Origin: Desmonostoc muscorum FACHB-395
GTDB taxonomy: Bacteria; Cyanobacteriota; Cyanobacteriia; Cyanobacteriales; Nostocaceae
NCBI RefSeq assembly: GCF_014698035.1
Contig: NZ_JACJSF010000018.1
Location: 1-64,000, forward strand
DNA length: 64,000 nucleotides
Direction of reading: 5' to 3'
Shown piece by piece: positions 22,716 to 32,428 of the stretch (its first letter is position 1; the number at the start of each line of letters is the position of its first letter). The translations under genes and the position numbers were made by a program. The notes under the pieces are model-generated. The model saw only the letters and a list, made by a program, of their open reading frames with translations. It made no database searches and was not told the DNA's origin.

Positions 22716-24146
22716 ATGACACTACAAAGCTTTGGTGTGATTGGATTAGCCGTTATGGGTGAGAACATCGCTCTAAACGTAGAGCGCAATGGCTTCCCAA
22801 TTGCAGTTTACAACCGCTCCCGAGAAAAAACGGATGCGTTTATGGCGCAGCGTGCTACAGGACGGAACGTCAAAGCCGCCTTTACCTTAGAAGAATTCGT
22901 TGCCTTATTGGAACGTCCCCGCAAAATTCTCGTAATGGTGCAAGCTGGTAAGCCAGTGGATGCGGTGATTGCTCAACTCAAACCCTTGTTAGAGGAAGGC
23001 GATATCATTATCGACGGTGGCAACTCTTGGTTTGAAGATACGGAACGACGCACTCAGGAATTAGAACCCGCTGGGCTTCGGTATCTTGGTATGGGTGTCA
23101 GTGGCGGTGAAGAAGGGGCACTAAATGGCCCATCTCTGATGCCTGGAGGTACAACAAGCTCTTACGAGTTTCTATCACCAATTTTCAACAAAATTGCTGC
23201 CCAAGTCGATGATGGCCCTTGTGTAACCTATATTGGCCCTGGTGGTTCTGGCCACTATGTCAAAATGGTACACAACGGCATTGAGTATGGCGATATGCAG
23301 CTAATTGCTGAAGCCTACGACTTGCTGAAAAATGTTGCTGGATTAAACCCCAGTCAGCTACATGATGTGTTTGCTGAATGGAACACCACCGATGAACTCG
23401 ATTCATTTTTGATTGAGATTACGAAGAATATCTTCCCATATATTGACCCAGAAACAAATAAACCCCTGGTGGATTTGATTGTTGATGCAGCAGGTCAAAA
23501 GGGAACTGGACGCTGGACTGTACAAACTGCATTGGAATTGGGAGTTGCTATTCCTACAATTACAGCAGCAGTTAATGCCCGGATTATATCTTCGATTAAA
23601 GATGAGCGGGTTGCAGCATCTAAAGTCCTCACAGGCCCCAGTGGCAAGTATGACGGGCAAACCAAGGACTTTATCAACAAAGTACGCGATGCTCTCTATT
23701 GCTCAAAAATCTGTTCTTATGCTCAAGGGATGGCGTTGCTATCCACAGCTTCAAAAACATATAACTGGAATTTGGATCTGGGCGAAATGGCGCGGATTTG
23801 GAAAGGTGGTTGTATTATTCGCGCTCGCTTTTTGAATAAGATTAAGAAGGCTTTTAGCGAAAATCCAGCTTTGCCTAACTTGCTGTTAGCTCCCGAATTT
23901 AAGCAGACCATTCTCGACAGACAGACTGCTTGGCGGGAAGTGATTGCGACAGCCGCAACAGTAGGAATTCCAGTACCCGCATTTAGCGCCTCCTTAGATT
24001 ATTTTGATAGCTATCGCCGCGATCGCTTGCCCCAAAATCTAACTCAGGCACAACGCGACTACTTTGGCGCACATACCTACCTGCGTCTTGATAAGCCCGG
24101 AAGTTTCCATACTGAATGGGTTCCTATTGCTGAAGCTGGTAAGTAA
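22716..24146 (+). CDS. gnd: 6-phosphogluconate dehydrogenase, decarboxylating
   Basis: This enzyme oxidises 6-phosphogluconate to ribulose 5-phosphate and CO2 with NADP+ in the oxidative pentose phosphate pathway, which feeds reductant to heterocysts and cells in the dark. The 476-residue length is standard. The NADP-binding loop is GLAVMGENIALN at 10-21. The substrate region includes GVSGGEEGALNGPSLMPGG near 128-146 and the catalytic lysine in GGSGHYVKMVHNGIEYGDMQ near 177-195. The all-helical C-terminal domain ends with FGAHTYLRLDKPGSFHTEW. The gene is monocistronic, with a strong terminator after it. Confidence 0.97.
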   Translation: MTLQSFGVIGLAVMGENIALNVERNGFPIAVYNRSREKTDAFMAQRATGRNVKAAFTLEEFVALLERPRKILVMVQAGKPVDAVIAQLKPLLEEGDIIIDGGNSWFEDTERRTQELEPAGLRYLGMGVSGGEEGALNGPSLMPGGTTSSYEFLSPIFNKIAAQVDDGPCVTYIGPGGSGHYVKMVHNGIEYGDMQLIAEAYDLLKNVAGLNPSQLHDVFAEWNTTDELDSFLIEITKNIFPYIDPETNKPLVDLIVDAAGQKGTGRWTVQTALELGVAIPTITAAVNARIISSIKDERVAASKVLTGPSGKYDGQTKDFINKVRDALYCSKICSYAQGMALLSTASKTYNWNLDLGEMARIWKGGCIIRARFLNKIKKAFSENPALPNLLLAPEFKQTILDRQTAWREVIATAATVGIPVPAFSASLDYFDSYRRDRLPQNLTQAQRDYFGAHTYLRLDKPGSFHTEWVPIAEAGK

Positions 24147-24209
24147 GCTTTTGCACATCTGTATCAGAATATTGTGAAAGGTTAGTCAGTTTCAAAATAC
24201 AGATTTAGA

Positions 24210-24240
24210 AGTGGCTCTGAGTTTCAGAGTCACTTTTTTT
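24210..24240 (+). terminator. Intrinsic terminator after gnd
   Basis: AGTGGCTCTGA (24210-24220) pairs with TCAGAGTCACT (24224-24234), with one G-T wobble and a GTT loop, followed by TTTTTT. The bases after it (about 24245-24285) are a dispersed CGCAGAGGCGCAGA-type repeat. Confidence 0.8.
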
Positions 24241-24313
24241 AAGGAACCGCAGAGGCGCAGAAAACGCAGAGGAAGAGAGGAGGATAATAGCAATTCTCTA
24301 CTGTTTATTGATT

Positions 24314-25453
24314 TTAAGGATTATTATTACCAAGATATTTGGCTTTTAATTCTTCTAATTCTTGATCTATTTCGTTTTTACTCGTTGGCTGAGATGTGGA
24401 AATTGGTGGTTGTATTTTATTGGCTTGAGGTTTGTTGCCACCCAGAAATTGAGTTTTCATTTCCTCTAATTCTAGATCGATTTGACTAGGAGATGGCGAT
24501 ACAAAAGCGGGTGGCGAATTGGGTGGTGATTGAGGGATAGGCTTTGGCTTTATGGCTGGTGTGGCTGCTACTTGCGAATGTGGATTTAAGTCTTTAAGAA
24601 CTTCATCTACTGTTTGATAACGCCGAACGGGAATGCTTTCTAGCATTTTGTTGAGAATGTGACTCAAATGATTACTAACAGGAGTTTTTAAGTATTTCTG
24701 CCAAACCCAAGTATCGTTGTTAGTATCATAAGAATCGAAAGGCGATCGCTGGGTTAATAAATTAATACAGGTAGCACCCAAGCTGTAAATATCGCTGGCA
24801 AAAACAGCCCTACCTCTCATTTGCTCAGGAGCAACATATTCTGGACTACCAATACTTGTACCAGTTTGATTTAAGGCGTTGCCAGTGGCAGATTTAGCTG
24901 CACCAAAATCTACTAATACTAGTTTGCTATCACCGCTACGTAAAATAATATTTTCTGGCTTAATATCACGGTGAATTACGTGTCTAGCATGACAAAATTG
25001 TAAAACTGATAATAAATCATTTAATAGTTGCCGGATTTGCGTTTCATTGAAAGCACCCCTATGTGCCAATTCCTGGGCTAAGTTATGCCCGTCAATAAAT
25101 TCTTGTACAAGATACTGGCGATCTTCTTGGGTAAAATATGCCAAGAGTTCGGGAATTTGGGGATGTTTACCCAATTCATCTAACTGTACCGCTTCTTGGT
25201 TAAATAACTCTACGGCCTTGGCAAGAGTGTTAGTGCCTTGGGATTGGGGATAAAATTGCTTAATTACACAGCGTGGTTTTGAAGGTTTATCTTCATCCAC
25301 AGCTAAGAAGGTTCTGCCAAAACCACCTTGTCCGATTGGTTTGATAGCACGGTAACGTTCTTTGAGGAGTAACTTAGAACCGCAAGTCCGGCAAAACTTG
25401 ACATCATGAGGATTTTCAGGCTTGGGACAATGGGGATTAAGGCAGTAGCTCAT
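24314..25453 (-). CDS. Serine/threonine protein kinase with N-terminal zinc ribbon
   Basis: A 379-residue Hanks-type kinase. A four-cysteine zinc-ribbon (C4, C9, C21, C24) precedes the catalytic domain. The glycine loop is GQGGFG at 41-46 with the lysine of CVIKQF at 65. The catalytic loop is HRDIKPENIIL near 160, the Mg loop DFGAAK near 185, and EYVAPEQMRG lies in the activation segment. The C-terminal 90 residues are low-complexity and carry two copies of a D-ELEE-K-LG-N motif (residues about 335-350 and 362-379). Such kinases are abundant in filamentous cyanobacteria. No membrane helix is present, so it should be cytoplasmic. The target is unknown. Confidence 0.9.
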   Translation of the reverse strand: MSYCLNPHCPKPENPHDVKFCRTCGSKLLLKERYRAIKPIGQGGFGRTFLAVDEDKPSKPRCVIKQFYPQSQGTNTLAKAVELFNQEAVQLDELGKHPQIPELLAYFTQEDRQYLVQEFIDGHNLAQELAHRGAFNETQIRQLLNDLLSVLQFCHARHVIHRDIKPENIILRSGDSKLVLVDFGAAKSATGNALNQTGTSIGSPEYVAPEQMRGRAVFASDIYSLGATCINLLTQRSPFDSYDTNNDTWVWQKYLKTPVSNHLSHILNKMLESIPVRRYQTVDEVLKDLNPHSQVAATPAIKPKPIPQSPPNSPPAFVSPSPSQIDLELEEMKTQFLGGNKPQANKIQPPISTSQPTSKNEIDQELEELKAKYLGNNNP

Positions 25454-25633
25454 ACAGGCGATCGCTCTTATATGTTCTTATTTTCTCCTGTCCCAGGCAA
25501 AAGCGTGTAATTAACAGATTTTGGATTTGTGTCATGCAGAAGAGGGAAAACCGGGTGGAGGAATGATGAACCAAAAGAATCTAAAATCATCAAGAGCGAT
25601 GTCTACGACGGGCTACGCCTATGCACTGCTAAA

Positions 25634-26764
25634 CTACCCCATACCTTCCATAACTGGATGGAAGTAGAAGGCGAATCCCAATACTGTATAAGCAGCTAAT
25701 AACAAAGTGCCTTCGAGCCAATTGGATTTACCATCAGAACTAATGCTGTTTGCAATCAACACTGACACAACCACAGCAACTAATTCAAAGGGTTTGAAAT
25801 CTAAATCCATTGGTTTACCCAATATCCGCCCAGCTATTACCAAAACGGGCGCGACAAATAGGGCAATCTGCATACTTGATCCCACAGCTACCGAAAGGGA
25901 AAGATCCATCTTATCTTTCATCGCCACCGTGACTGCTGTGGCGTGTTCAGCCGCGTTACCGACGATGGGAACCAAAATTACCCCTGTAAACAGCGCCGTC
26001 AAACCTAGCTGAGATGTGGCTACTTCCAGAGAATCTACTAGCATTTCTGACTCAAGTGCTACTAGTAAGGTACATACTAGCAGTACACCAACCCACAACA
26101 TCATATTTGGTTTAGCATGAGGGGTTTCTTCCTCTTCTGTCTCCGCTACACCCACATCATATAGATAGGAGTGGGTTTTCATCGAAAATAGCAGCGTTAG
26201 AGCATAAACCAGAATTAATACGACGGCAACAGCAATAGAAAGATTTTGCACTGTCTCTTCGCTAATTCCTTGAGAGGTGTAATTCATCGCCGTTGGCATC
26301 AAAATGGCAATCACTGCCAAATTCATCGAAGCAGCATTCACCCGCGCCACAATTGGCTGAAATGTCTGTTCTTTGTAGCGCAGTCCTCCCAAAAGCATGG
26401 AAAAACCCATTACCAGTAGTAAGTTGCTGATAATCGATCCCGTGATACTGGCTTTAACTACATCTATTAACCCGGCGTTCAGCGCTACTAGGGCGATGAT
26501 TAGTTCTGTTGCATTACCAAAGGTGGCATTTAACAAGCCCCCCAATGACGGCCCCACCACGACAGCAATTTCTTCTGTGGCTGTACCCATCCAAGCTGCT
26601 AAGGGCAGAATTGCTAATCCAGCTGTAATGAAAACTATCAATTCTCCCCACTCCAAAAAGTGGGCTGCTACAGAAACTGGGATAAACAGTAATAGAACGA
26701 AAAGAATAATGTTTTTGGTTGACATTTGTTGTTTTGGGTTGAGGGTATCATTCACAGCTAGCAA
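25634..26764 (-). CDS. Calcium/proton antiporter (CaCA family, CaxA-like)
   Basis: A 376-residue exchanger of the Ca2+/cation antiporter superfamily with about eleven membrane helices in two inverted halves. The signature repeats are GNATELIIALVALN near residue 82 and GNAAEHATAVTVAMKDKMD near 270, each with the conserved acidic residue for ion binding. A hydrophilic acidic loop (ETEEEETPHAKP near 205-216) separates the halves. These transporters export Ca2+ in exchange for protons. The ATG at 26725 (MSTKNIILFVLL) is a plausible alternative start. The gap to the kinase gene holds part of a dispersed repeat. Confidence 0.9.
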   Translation of the reverse strand: MLAVNDTLNPKQQMSTKNIILFVLLLFIPVSVAAHFLEWGELIVFITAGLAILPLAAWMGTATEEIAVVVGPSLGGLLNATFGNATELIIALVALNAGLIDVVKASITGSIISNLLLVMGFSMLLGGLRYKEQTFQPIVARVNAASMNLAVIAILMPTAMNYTSQGISEETVQNLSIAVAVVLILVYALTLLFSMKTHSYLYDVGVAETEEEETPHAKPNMMLWVGVLLVCTLLVALESEMLVDSLEVATSQLGLTALFTGVILVPIVGNAAEHATAVTVAMKDKMDLSLSVAVGSSMQIALFVAPVLVIAGRILGKPMDLDFKPFELVAVVVSVLIANSISSDGKSNWLEGTLLLAAYTVLGFAFYFHPVMEGMG

Positions 26765-27252
26765 TCCTAAATTTTAAATTTGGAGTGTTGAATTAAAAAT
26801 TACTTTCACTCATCACTCCGATATGGTACTCTCAACCACCTGTAGACCAATTCAGAAATTGTACTGTTTTCAGTTCACTACAGCGTATGTAAAATAAGAT
26901 TGCGATTTAAGGAGTTTTTGTAATCTTTCGTTGCAAAAGTATGAATCGGAGCCAAAATATTACATCAAGAATGGGGTTTAATATATTAAAAGACAATTAA
27001 AATTTTAATTGGCGCTGCTAACGAGGAAACCCCTAACTGAGTTTTTGTTCAATGGCTAATTACATTTGAGCCTTCAGGGAAAGGGCTGTGCGATAACGCA
27101 GATTTCCCACTACAATGAGAAAGATTTGTCAAAAATTTGGTTGGATTCCCTAGTTGTTGTTTATACCGGATTTTGTGTTTAAACCATTGGAGAAAGGTTT
27201 ATGCACAATGTTTTCGGTGCAACTGCAAGTTTTTTGTTTTGGATAAATATAC
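26765..27252. other. 488-base gap, no gene seen
   Basis: The interval between the divergent antiporter and GH57 genes shows no open frame or recognised RNA. It presumably contains both promoters and a long 5' leader for the downstream gene. Confidence 0.5.
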
Positions 27253-29970
27253 ATGACTTCTGCTGCTGAAATGCCAGCTAGCTCTGGCTCAACGTTAACA
27301 TTACATTCAGATCCCAATAACACTAAAGAAACCGATCCCCTGAGAAAGGCTAATGGTGTTTATGTGACGGTGCATGGTCATTTTTACCAGCCACCGAGGG
27401 AAAACCCTTATCTGGACGCAATTGAACGCCAACCGAGCGCTGCACCTTTCCATGACTGGAATGAGCGGATTCATTGGGAATGCTATCGCCCGAATGCCTT
27501 TGCCAGAGTCTTAAATGACCAAGGTGAAGTGGTGGGGATCGTCAATAATTACGAGTATTTTAGTTTTAATATCGGGCCGACGCTGATGTCGTGGCTAGAA
27601 CGCTACGATGTGGAAGTTTATCAGCGGATTTTAGAGGCGGATGCTAAGAGTAGCCAACGCTTGCATGGTCACGGCAATGCGATCGCGCAAGTATACAATC
27701 ACATCATCATGCCTCTGGCGAATGAACGCGACAAATATACCCAAATTCGCTGGGGTAAAGAAGACTTCCGCTCTCGCTTTGGACGTGATCCCGAAGGGAT
27801 GTGGCTAGCAGAAACTGCTGTAGACTACGCAACCTTAGAAGCTCTTGTTGCTGAGGGTATTCGCTTCATTATCCTTGCACCGTCTCAAGCCCTGCGTTGC
27901 CGTCCCCTCCCCACTCCAGATCATCCCCATCCTGAATGGATCGAAGTCGGCGGTAGTCAGATTGATTCTACCCGTCCCTATCGTTGTTATTTACAGCCCA
28001 CACTCGATACTTCATCTTCACCCCTAAGTGCGATCGCCACTAGCCCCAACGATGGTAGTACAGAAGAATTACCCTACATTGATATCTTCTTCTACGACGG
28101 GCCAATATCGCGAGACATGGGTTTTAGTGATGTGGTTTATAATTCCAGTCACTTTGCTGGACGTATCGGTTCGGCGGTGCGTGGGGATCATCGTCAAGCA
28201 CAGTTAATCTCTGTGGCGACGGATGGGGAAACCTTCGGACACCACAAGAAGGGAACAGAGAAAACTTTAGCCTACGCCTTTACTAAAGAGTTTCCTCAAC
28301 AAGGTTGGACGGTAACGAACTTCGCCCATTACCTGAGCTTAAATTCTCCCGGTTGGGAAGTGGAATTAAAGTCAGTCACAGCCTGGAGTTGCGCCCACGG
28401 TGTCGGCAGATGGGAAGATGACTGTGGTTGTGGTGGTGAGGGTGGTGTTTGGCATCAGAAATGGCGTCGTCCTTTGCGGGATGCCCTTAATTGGCTGCGG
28501 GATCAGCTAACTGAAGTTTATGAGGAACATGGTAGGCAGTTATTTCGCGATCCCTGGCAAACACGGGATGAATATATCCAAGTAATGCGTGATCGCTCTG
28601 CTGGCAATGTCAACCGTTTCTTAGCCCGTCATCAAACCCACAAACTAACAGCAGCCGAACAAGTAGATGCTTTGCGTCTGTTAGAAATGCAGCGTCATGC
28701 TTTGTTGATGTTCACTAGTTGCGGTTGGTTTTTTGAAGAAATTTCCCGTCCAGAGGGGACACAAATTCTGCGCTACGCCGCCCGTGCTTTGGAATTGGCA
28801 GGGGAAGTGGCTGGTGTACAGTTAGAAAAAGGCTTTGTCAAACGTCTTGGTTTAGCCCCCAGTAATGTCGATGAATTCAAACACGGTGCGGAAATTTATC
28901 GGCAACTCGTGTTAACTGCCCAACTTGGCTTTAAGCAAGTAGCATCCCATTACGCCATTACTTCCCTATTTACCAATCAGAAACCAGCACAGACGCACAA
29001 TTCTTTGCCTAGAAAAGATGTTGCTGACAAACAATCTCAGCGTTACCACAAAAAAGTTTATTGCTATGCTGCCAATGAGCTAGATTACCAACTGCAACGG
29101 ATGGGATCGCTAACTCTGGCTGTAGGAAATTTAAAGCTGGTATCAGAGATTACTTGGGAAAGTGAGCATTTGGTATTTGCGGTTCTGCATTTGGGAGGCT
29201 GGGATTTCCACTGCTGCATTCAACAATTTACCGGGCGGCGTGACTACAGCCAATTAAAAGAAAAGCTGTTTGGGGCACTAAAACAAGCTAGTGCAGCTCA
29301 TACTATTTTGGCGATGACACAGCTATTTGGCGAAGAAGCTTTCAGCTTACAAAATCTATTTGCTGAAGAACGCCACCGGATTATGCGGCTGCTTAGTCAG
29401 GAAACACTGACACGCTTAGGACAGTTGTATACCCAAGCCTACCGTGATAATTATGGGGTGCTGATGGCGTTTCATCGAGATGAAATCGCAGTACCGCAAG
29501 AATTGCAAGTGGCGGCAGATATTGCTTTAGGGCATCGCTGTCTGATGACATTGCGATCGCTTGAGCAAGATATCGCTGATCCCCAAAAAAGTTGGAGTCA
29601 CATCTTAGAATTGGAAGCGATCGCAACTGAAGCAAAACATCTGCGTTGTCGGCTAAATATTCCTGACGGTAAGCAGATGTTAGAACAGTTAATTGCGCGA
29701 TCGCTTTGGCAATTATTGCACGATGCCAATGGTAGTTTTAATGCAGATATCCAACTATTGGAGCGGTTGATTGATGTCGGGGATCAACTAAATATTGATG
29801 TTTCCCTACAGCGATCACAGGAACTATACTTTAGTTGTCTACACAGTCAAATAGCGCCGGTGTGTATTACTAGCGTTGGCAATGAAGGAGATAATCAGTG
29901 TCTTCAGTTGCTCAAGTTGGGCAAGAAGTTAGCCGTTGATGTTAGTGCGATCTCCAATCAGTTGGGATAA
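27253..29970 (+). CDS. GH57 family glycoside hydrolase with DUF3536
   Basis: A 905-residue protein conserved in cyanobacteria. The N-terminal GH57 barrel begins near VYVTVHGHFYQPPRENPYLD (36-55). The motif GMWLAETAVDY near 182-192 contains the probable nucleophile glutamate. DGETFGHH near 325 holds the probable acid/base aspartate, and CSCAHGVGRW-type cysteine-rich sequence follows at about 380-400. Residues about 500-880 form the helical DUF3536 region. GH57 enzymes act on alpha-glucans (amylases and branching enzymes), so a role in glycogen metabolism is likely; the specific activity is not evident. A perfect terminator follows. Confidence 0.9.
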   Translation: MTSAAEMPASSGSTLTLHSDPNNTKETDPLRKANGVYVTVHGHFYQPPRENPYLDAIERQPSAAPFHDWNERIHWECYRPNAFARVLNDQGEVVGIVNNYEYFSFNIGPTLMSWLERYDVEVYQRILEADAKSSQRLHGHGNAIAQVYNHIIMPLANERDKYTQIRWGKEDFRSRFGRDPEGMWLAETAVDYATLEALVAEGIRFIILAPSQALRCRPLPTPDHPHPEWIEVGGSQIDSTRPYRCYLQPTLDTSSSPLSAIATSPNDGSTEELPYIDIFFYDGPISRDMGFSDVVYNSSHFAGRIGSAVRGDHRQAQLISVATDGETFGHHKKGTEKTLAYAFTKEFPQQGWTVTNFAHYLSLNSPGWEVELKSVTAWSCAHGVGRWEDDCGCGGEGGVWHQKWRRPLRDALNWLRDQLTEVYEEHGRQLFRDPWQTRDEYIQVMRDRSAGNVNRFLARHQTHKLTAAEQVDALRLLEMQRHALLMFTSCGWFFEEISRPEGTQILRYAARALELAGEVAGVQLEKGFVKRLGLAPSNVDEFKHGAEIYRQLVLTAQLGFKQVASHYAITSLFTNQKPAQTHNSLPRKDVADKQSQRYHKKVYCYAANELDYQLQRMGSLTLAVGNLKLVSEITWESEHLVFAVLHLGGWDFHCCIQQFTGRRDYSQLKEKLFGALKQASAAHTILAMTQLFGEEAFSLQNLFAEERHRIMRLLSQETLTRLGQLYTQAYRDNYGVLMAFHRDEIAVPQELQVAADIALGHRCLMTLRSLEQDIADPQKSWSHILELEAIATEAKHLRCRLNIPDGKQMLEQLIARSLWQLLHDANGSFNADIQLLERLIDVGDQLNIDVSLQRSQELYFSCLHSQIAPVCITSVGNEGDNQCLQLLKLGKKLAVDVSAISNQLG

Positions 29971-30002
29971 ATGTAGGGACGCACGGTAAAAATCTCACAC
30001 AG

Positions 30003-30034
30003 AGAGAAGGGGAAAATTTTCCCCTTCTCTTTTT
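30003..30034 (+). terminator. Strong intrinsic terminator after the GH57 gene
   Basis: AGAGAAGGGGAAAA (30003-30016) is immediately followed by its exact reverse complement (30017-30030) and TTTT. Because the arms abut, the real loop uses the central AATT. It lies between converging genes and may act on both strands. Confidence 0.85.
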
Positions 30035-30042
30035 AATTTTCT

Positions 30043-30312
30043 TTACTTAGCCTGGGAGCGATCGCAATGGTAGGGATAAAGCCACTCACACCTGAAGAGT
30101 CCAAATGTATGTTTCTCAAAAAAGGTTCCTGCATGGCGGCTACGTGATATATTGATCCCAGCTTTAGTTTTAACCTCATATAGCCAGGGAAAGGCTATTA
30201 CTAAAACAGTCATGAAGGTGAAGAGGTAAAGAATTGTAGTTTTAATATTGGGGAATCTTCGGGAATTGCTATTGTGATTTTGAGGCATAGAAATAAGAAA
30301 CGAATAGCCCAC
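30043..30312 (-). CDS. Small hypothetical membrane protein
   Basis: An 89-residue frame; the ATG at 30288 (MPQNHNSNSRRF) may be the real start. It has one membrane helix (TILYLFTFMTVLVIAFPWLY) followed by a short soluble tail with conserved-looking aromatic residues. No family is recognised. It lies 11 bases downstream of the HNH gene on the same strand and could be co-transcribed with it. Confidence 0.45.
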   Translation of the reverse strand: MGYSFLISMPQNHNSNSRRFPNIKTTILYLFTFMTVLVIAFPWLYEVKTKAGINISRSRHAGTFFEKHTFGLFRCEWLYPYHCDRSQAK

Positions 30313-30323
30313 ACAATTTTAGC

Positions 30324-30569
30324 CTAATGCTGAAAATATCGCCGGAAGCGGGGGTCAATATTATCTGTTTTCTGCTGATTGCAGGTAAGACAGAGAGTTT
30401 GTAAATTGCTGATATCATTTTGACCACCACGGGCAAGAGGAATGATATGGTCAATGGTGAGGTGAGTTTCTGTAGTAGTTTTACCACAGCTTTGACATTG
30501 ATATTTGTCACGTTCAAAAACATATTTCTTGACTTCCGGGGGAATACGAATACGGGGAGTTTTGCTCAT
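30324..30569 (-). CDS. HNH endonuclease domain protein
   Basis: I place the start at ATG 30569 (MSKTPRIRIPPEVKKYVFER) because the longer frame would overlap the oxidoreductase gene and has no better ribosome site. The 81-residue protein is a single HNH nuclease: a zinc-type pair CQSCG, then HLTIDHIIPLARGGQNDISN with the catalytic histidine, and CLTCNQQK. Stand-alone HNH proteins of this size are frequent in cyanobacteria and may act in DNA repair, restriction or mobile elements. The gene follows the oxidoreductase by seven bases and is probably read from the same promoter. Confidence 0.85.
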   Translation of the reverse strand: MSKTPRIRIPPEVKKYVFERDKYQCQSCGKTTTETHLTIDHIIPLARGGQNDISNLQTLCLTCNQQKTDNIDPRFRRYFQH

Positions 30570-30576
30570 TTTCTCT

Positions 30577-31674
30577 CTAGTTGCTAAGAAATCCTTCCAA
30601 GCTAGGTACATCTACCCAGCTTGCTTTTGTATGAGATTCATGGGATAAATCCATCAACAACTGAGAATAAATTCCTTCCCGCAGTGATGGTGTAATTTCC
30701 TGATTGCGTTCAATTCCCTGTACCCATTGATCTACTACGCGGATAAATGCCGAAATCCGCCCATCAGCATAATTTTTGGGAAAAATTAACCGATTTGGTA
30801 TTTCTATTTCAGTTAAAGGTTTACCCGGCTGGGAACCCCAAACACGAAAGCCGTGGATATAATCTTTTTGATTTTCACTGCCTACAATTAATGTCCCGCG
30901 ATCGCCATATACTTCTATCCAATGGGTTCTTGCTGCATGAACAACCGCACTGATAGAAAGTTGGCAAGGTGTACCATTTGCTAATTCCAGGGTTAATATA
31001 CAGTTGTCATCTGTATTCACTGGCTTAGATTCCCCACTAATAGGGTCAACTCGTGTAGGAATCGCAGTACTCAAATGGGCGTTTAATCTACGGACTGGCC
31101 CGAATAACCAGTGAATGTAATCGAAGGCGTGGGAACCTAAAGATCCTAATGCACCACCTCCTTTGTCTTTGTCAGAATACCAATTCCAAGGGCGTGAAGT
31201 ATCAGCACGAGAAGAACCTAACCAATCAATTTTAATTAGGCGCAACTCACCCACATAATTTTCTGATAGTAATTCAGCAAATAACTGCCATGCTGGTACA
31301 AAGCGAAATTCAAAATCTACAGTTGCAATTACACCTTTTGCTTTCGCTAACTGATAAAGTTCTTTAGCTTCGACTGCATTTAAGGTTGTCGGCTTTTCTA
31401 GTAATAAATGTTTCCCAGCTTGCAGTACAGTTTTTGCCATTTCATAGTGCAAAAATGGCGGCGTAGAGATACTGACTGCTTGCACTTCTGGTAATGCCAC
31501 AATATCAGCCAGAGAATCAGAGGCGTGAGGAATATTATGGGATTCTGCTATGGCTTTAGCTTTATTTATATCTCGATGATAGACAGCAACTACCTCAGTT
31601 TGAGGATGTGCTTGGAATCCAGGGATGTGAACTTTTTGACCAAATCCAGTACCTGCGATCGCAATTCCAATCAT
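30577..31674 (-). CDS. Gfo/Idh/MocA family oxidoreductase
   Basis: A 365-residue NAD(P)-dependent dehydrogenase. The Rossmann nucleotide loop GTGFGQKVHIPGF is at 9-21. EKPTTLN near 94-100 is the family signature with the catalytic lysine. The C-terminal alpha/beta domain contains GSHAFDYIHWLFG near 178-190, which supplies the substrate-site histidine. Members oxidise sugars, inositols or related polyols. The genome context (HNH gene downstream, DUF4870 gene upstream on the same strand) does not indicate the substrate. Length and motifs are complete. Confidence 0.92.
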   Translation of the reverse strand: MIGIAIAGTGFGQKVHIPGFQAHPQTEVVAVYHRDINKAKAIAESHNIPHASDSLADIVALPEVQAVSISTPPFLHYEMAKTVLQAGKHLLLEKPTTLNAVEAKELYQLAKAKGVIATVDFEFRFVPAWQLFAELLSENYVGELRLIKIDWLGSSRADTSRPWNWYSDKDKGGGALGSLGSHAFDYIHWLFGPVRRLNAHLSTAIPTRVDPISGESKPVNTDDNCILTLELANGTPCQLSISAVVHAARTHWIEVYGDRGTLIVGSENQKDYIHGFRVWGSQPGKPLTEIEIPNRLIFPKNYADGRISAFIRVVDQWVQGIERNQEITPSLREGIYSQLLMDLSHESHTKASWVDVPSLEGFLSN

Positions 31675-31728
31675 ATAATTTTTACCTATATTGTATGTAA
31701 TTTTTATTGTTTGTAATAAGTTTTAGAA

Positions 31729-32196
31729 TTATCGCAAAACTCTAATTGTAAAAGGGTAACGATAATACTCACCCTTGTAGGCTTTTACAGATGCAAAAGT
31801 CACTACAAACGATTGTAATATGAGTTTGAATAAAATTAAGGACATCAGTACAATTAACAAGCCGTCTAAAATATTTTTTATTTCATTGGATGAACCATTA
31901 TTAATCATCATCAGACCAAAACTAGTTAACAAAAAAACTAAGGATATTGCTATGACAATCAATGTATATAATGTTAAAGAAAATTGAAAATTTAATGATT
32001 CTTTACCTTGAAAATCAATCCAAGGATATTGTGATTTTTTAAAGTGCCAAATTATCAGGGGAGCTAAAAGATTTAAAGGTAAATATAAAGGAATGCCAAT
32101 AAATACTAAAAAAAACAATAATATCCATCCCAACAAAGCCGAGAAATGACACAACACCGCCCATATACGCATTTGTTGTTTAGGTTTTTGTCTCAT
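31729..32196 (-). CDS. DUF4870 family membrane protein
   Basis: A 155-residue protein with four membrane helices. The pattern (RIWAVLCHFSALLGWILLFF, then PLIIWHFKKSQYPWIDFQGK-ESLNFQ) is diagnostic of DUF4870, whose members contain the conserved W-H-K-x8-D-x-Q-G-K-E-x-LNFQ segment. The second half has two long helices separated by a hydrophilic stretch. Function is unknown. It precedes the oxidoreductase on the same strand with a 54-base gap. Confidence 0.85.
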   Translation of the reverse strand: MRQKPKQQMRIWAVLCHFSALLGWILLFFLVFIGIPLYLPLNLLAPLIIWHFKKSQYPWIDFQGKESLNFQFSLTLYTLIVIAISLVFLLTSFGLMMINNGSSNEIKNILDGLLIVLMSLILFKLILQSFVVTFASVKAYKGEYYRYPFTIRVLR

Positions 32197-32428
32197 GGCT
32201 TTTTATGTTTAGGTGGATTTACCAGATAATTACCCACTTTAATTATCTACAAAAAAGCCAAACACGAGCTTAAAAATCGCAATTTTAAAACAATCTGACA
32301 GTTTATACTGAGTACTGAGGAAACAAGCAACCGGATTTTGGGATACCCAATAACAAGGTTAATATAGAACTTACGCACAAGAGATCCGCTCTATGCTGTA
32401 AACTTAATAACACTAACGGATTTTCAAT

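Noticed and set aside
26765..27252. Possible structured RNA upstream of the GH57 gene
   Set aside because: I found no consensus of any riboswitch or small RNA I know; a covariance search would be needed.
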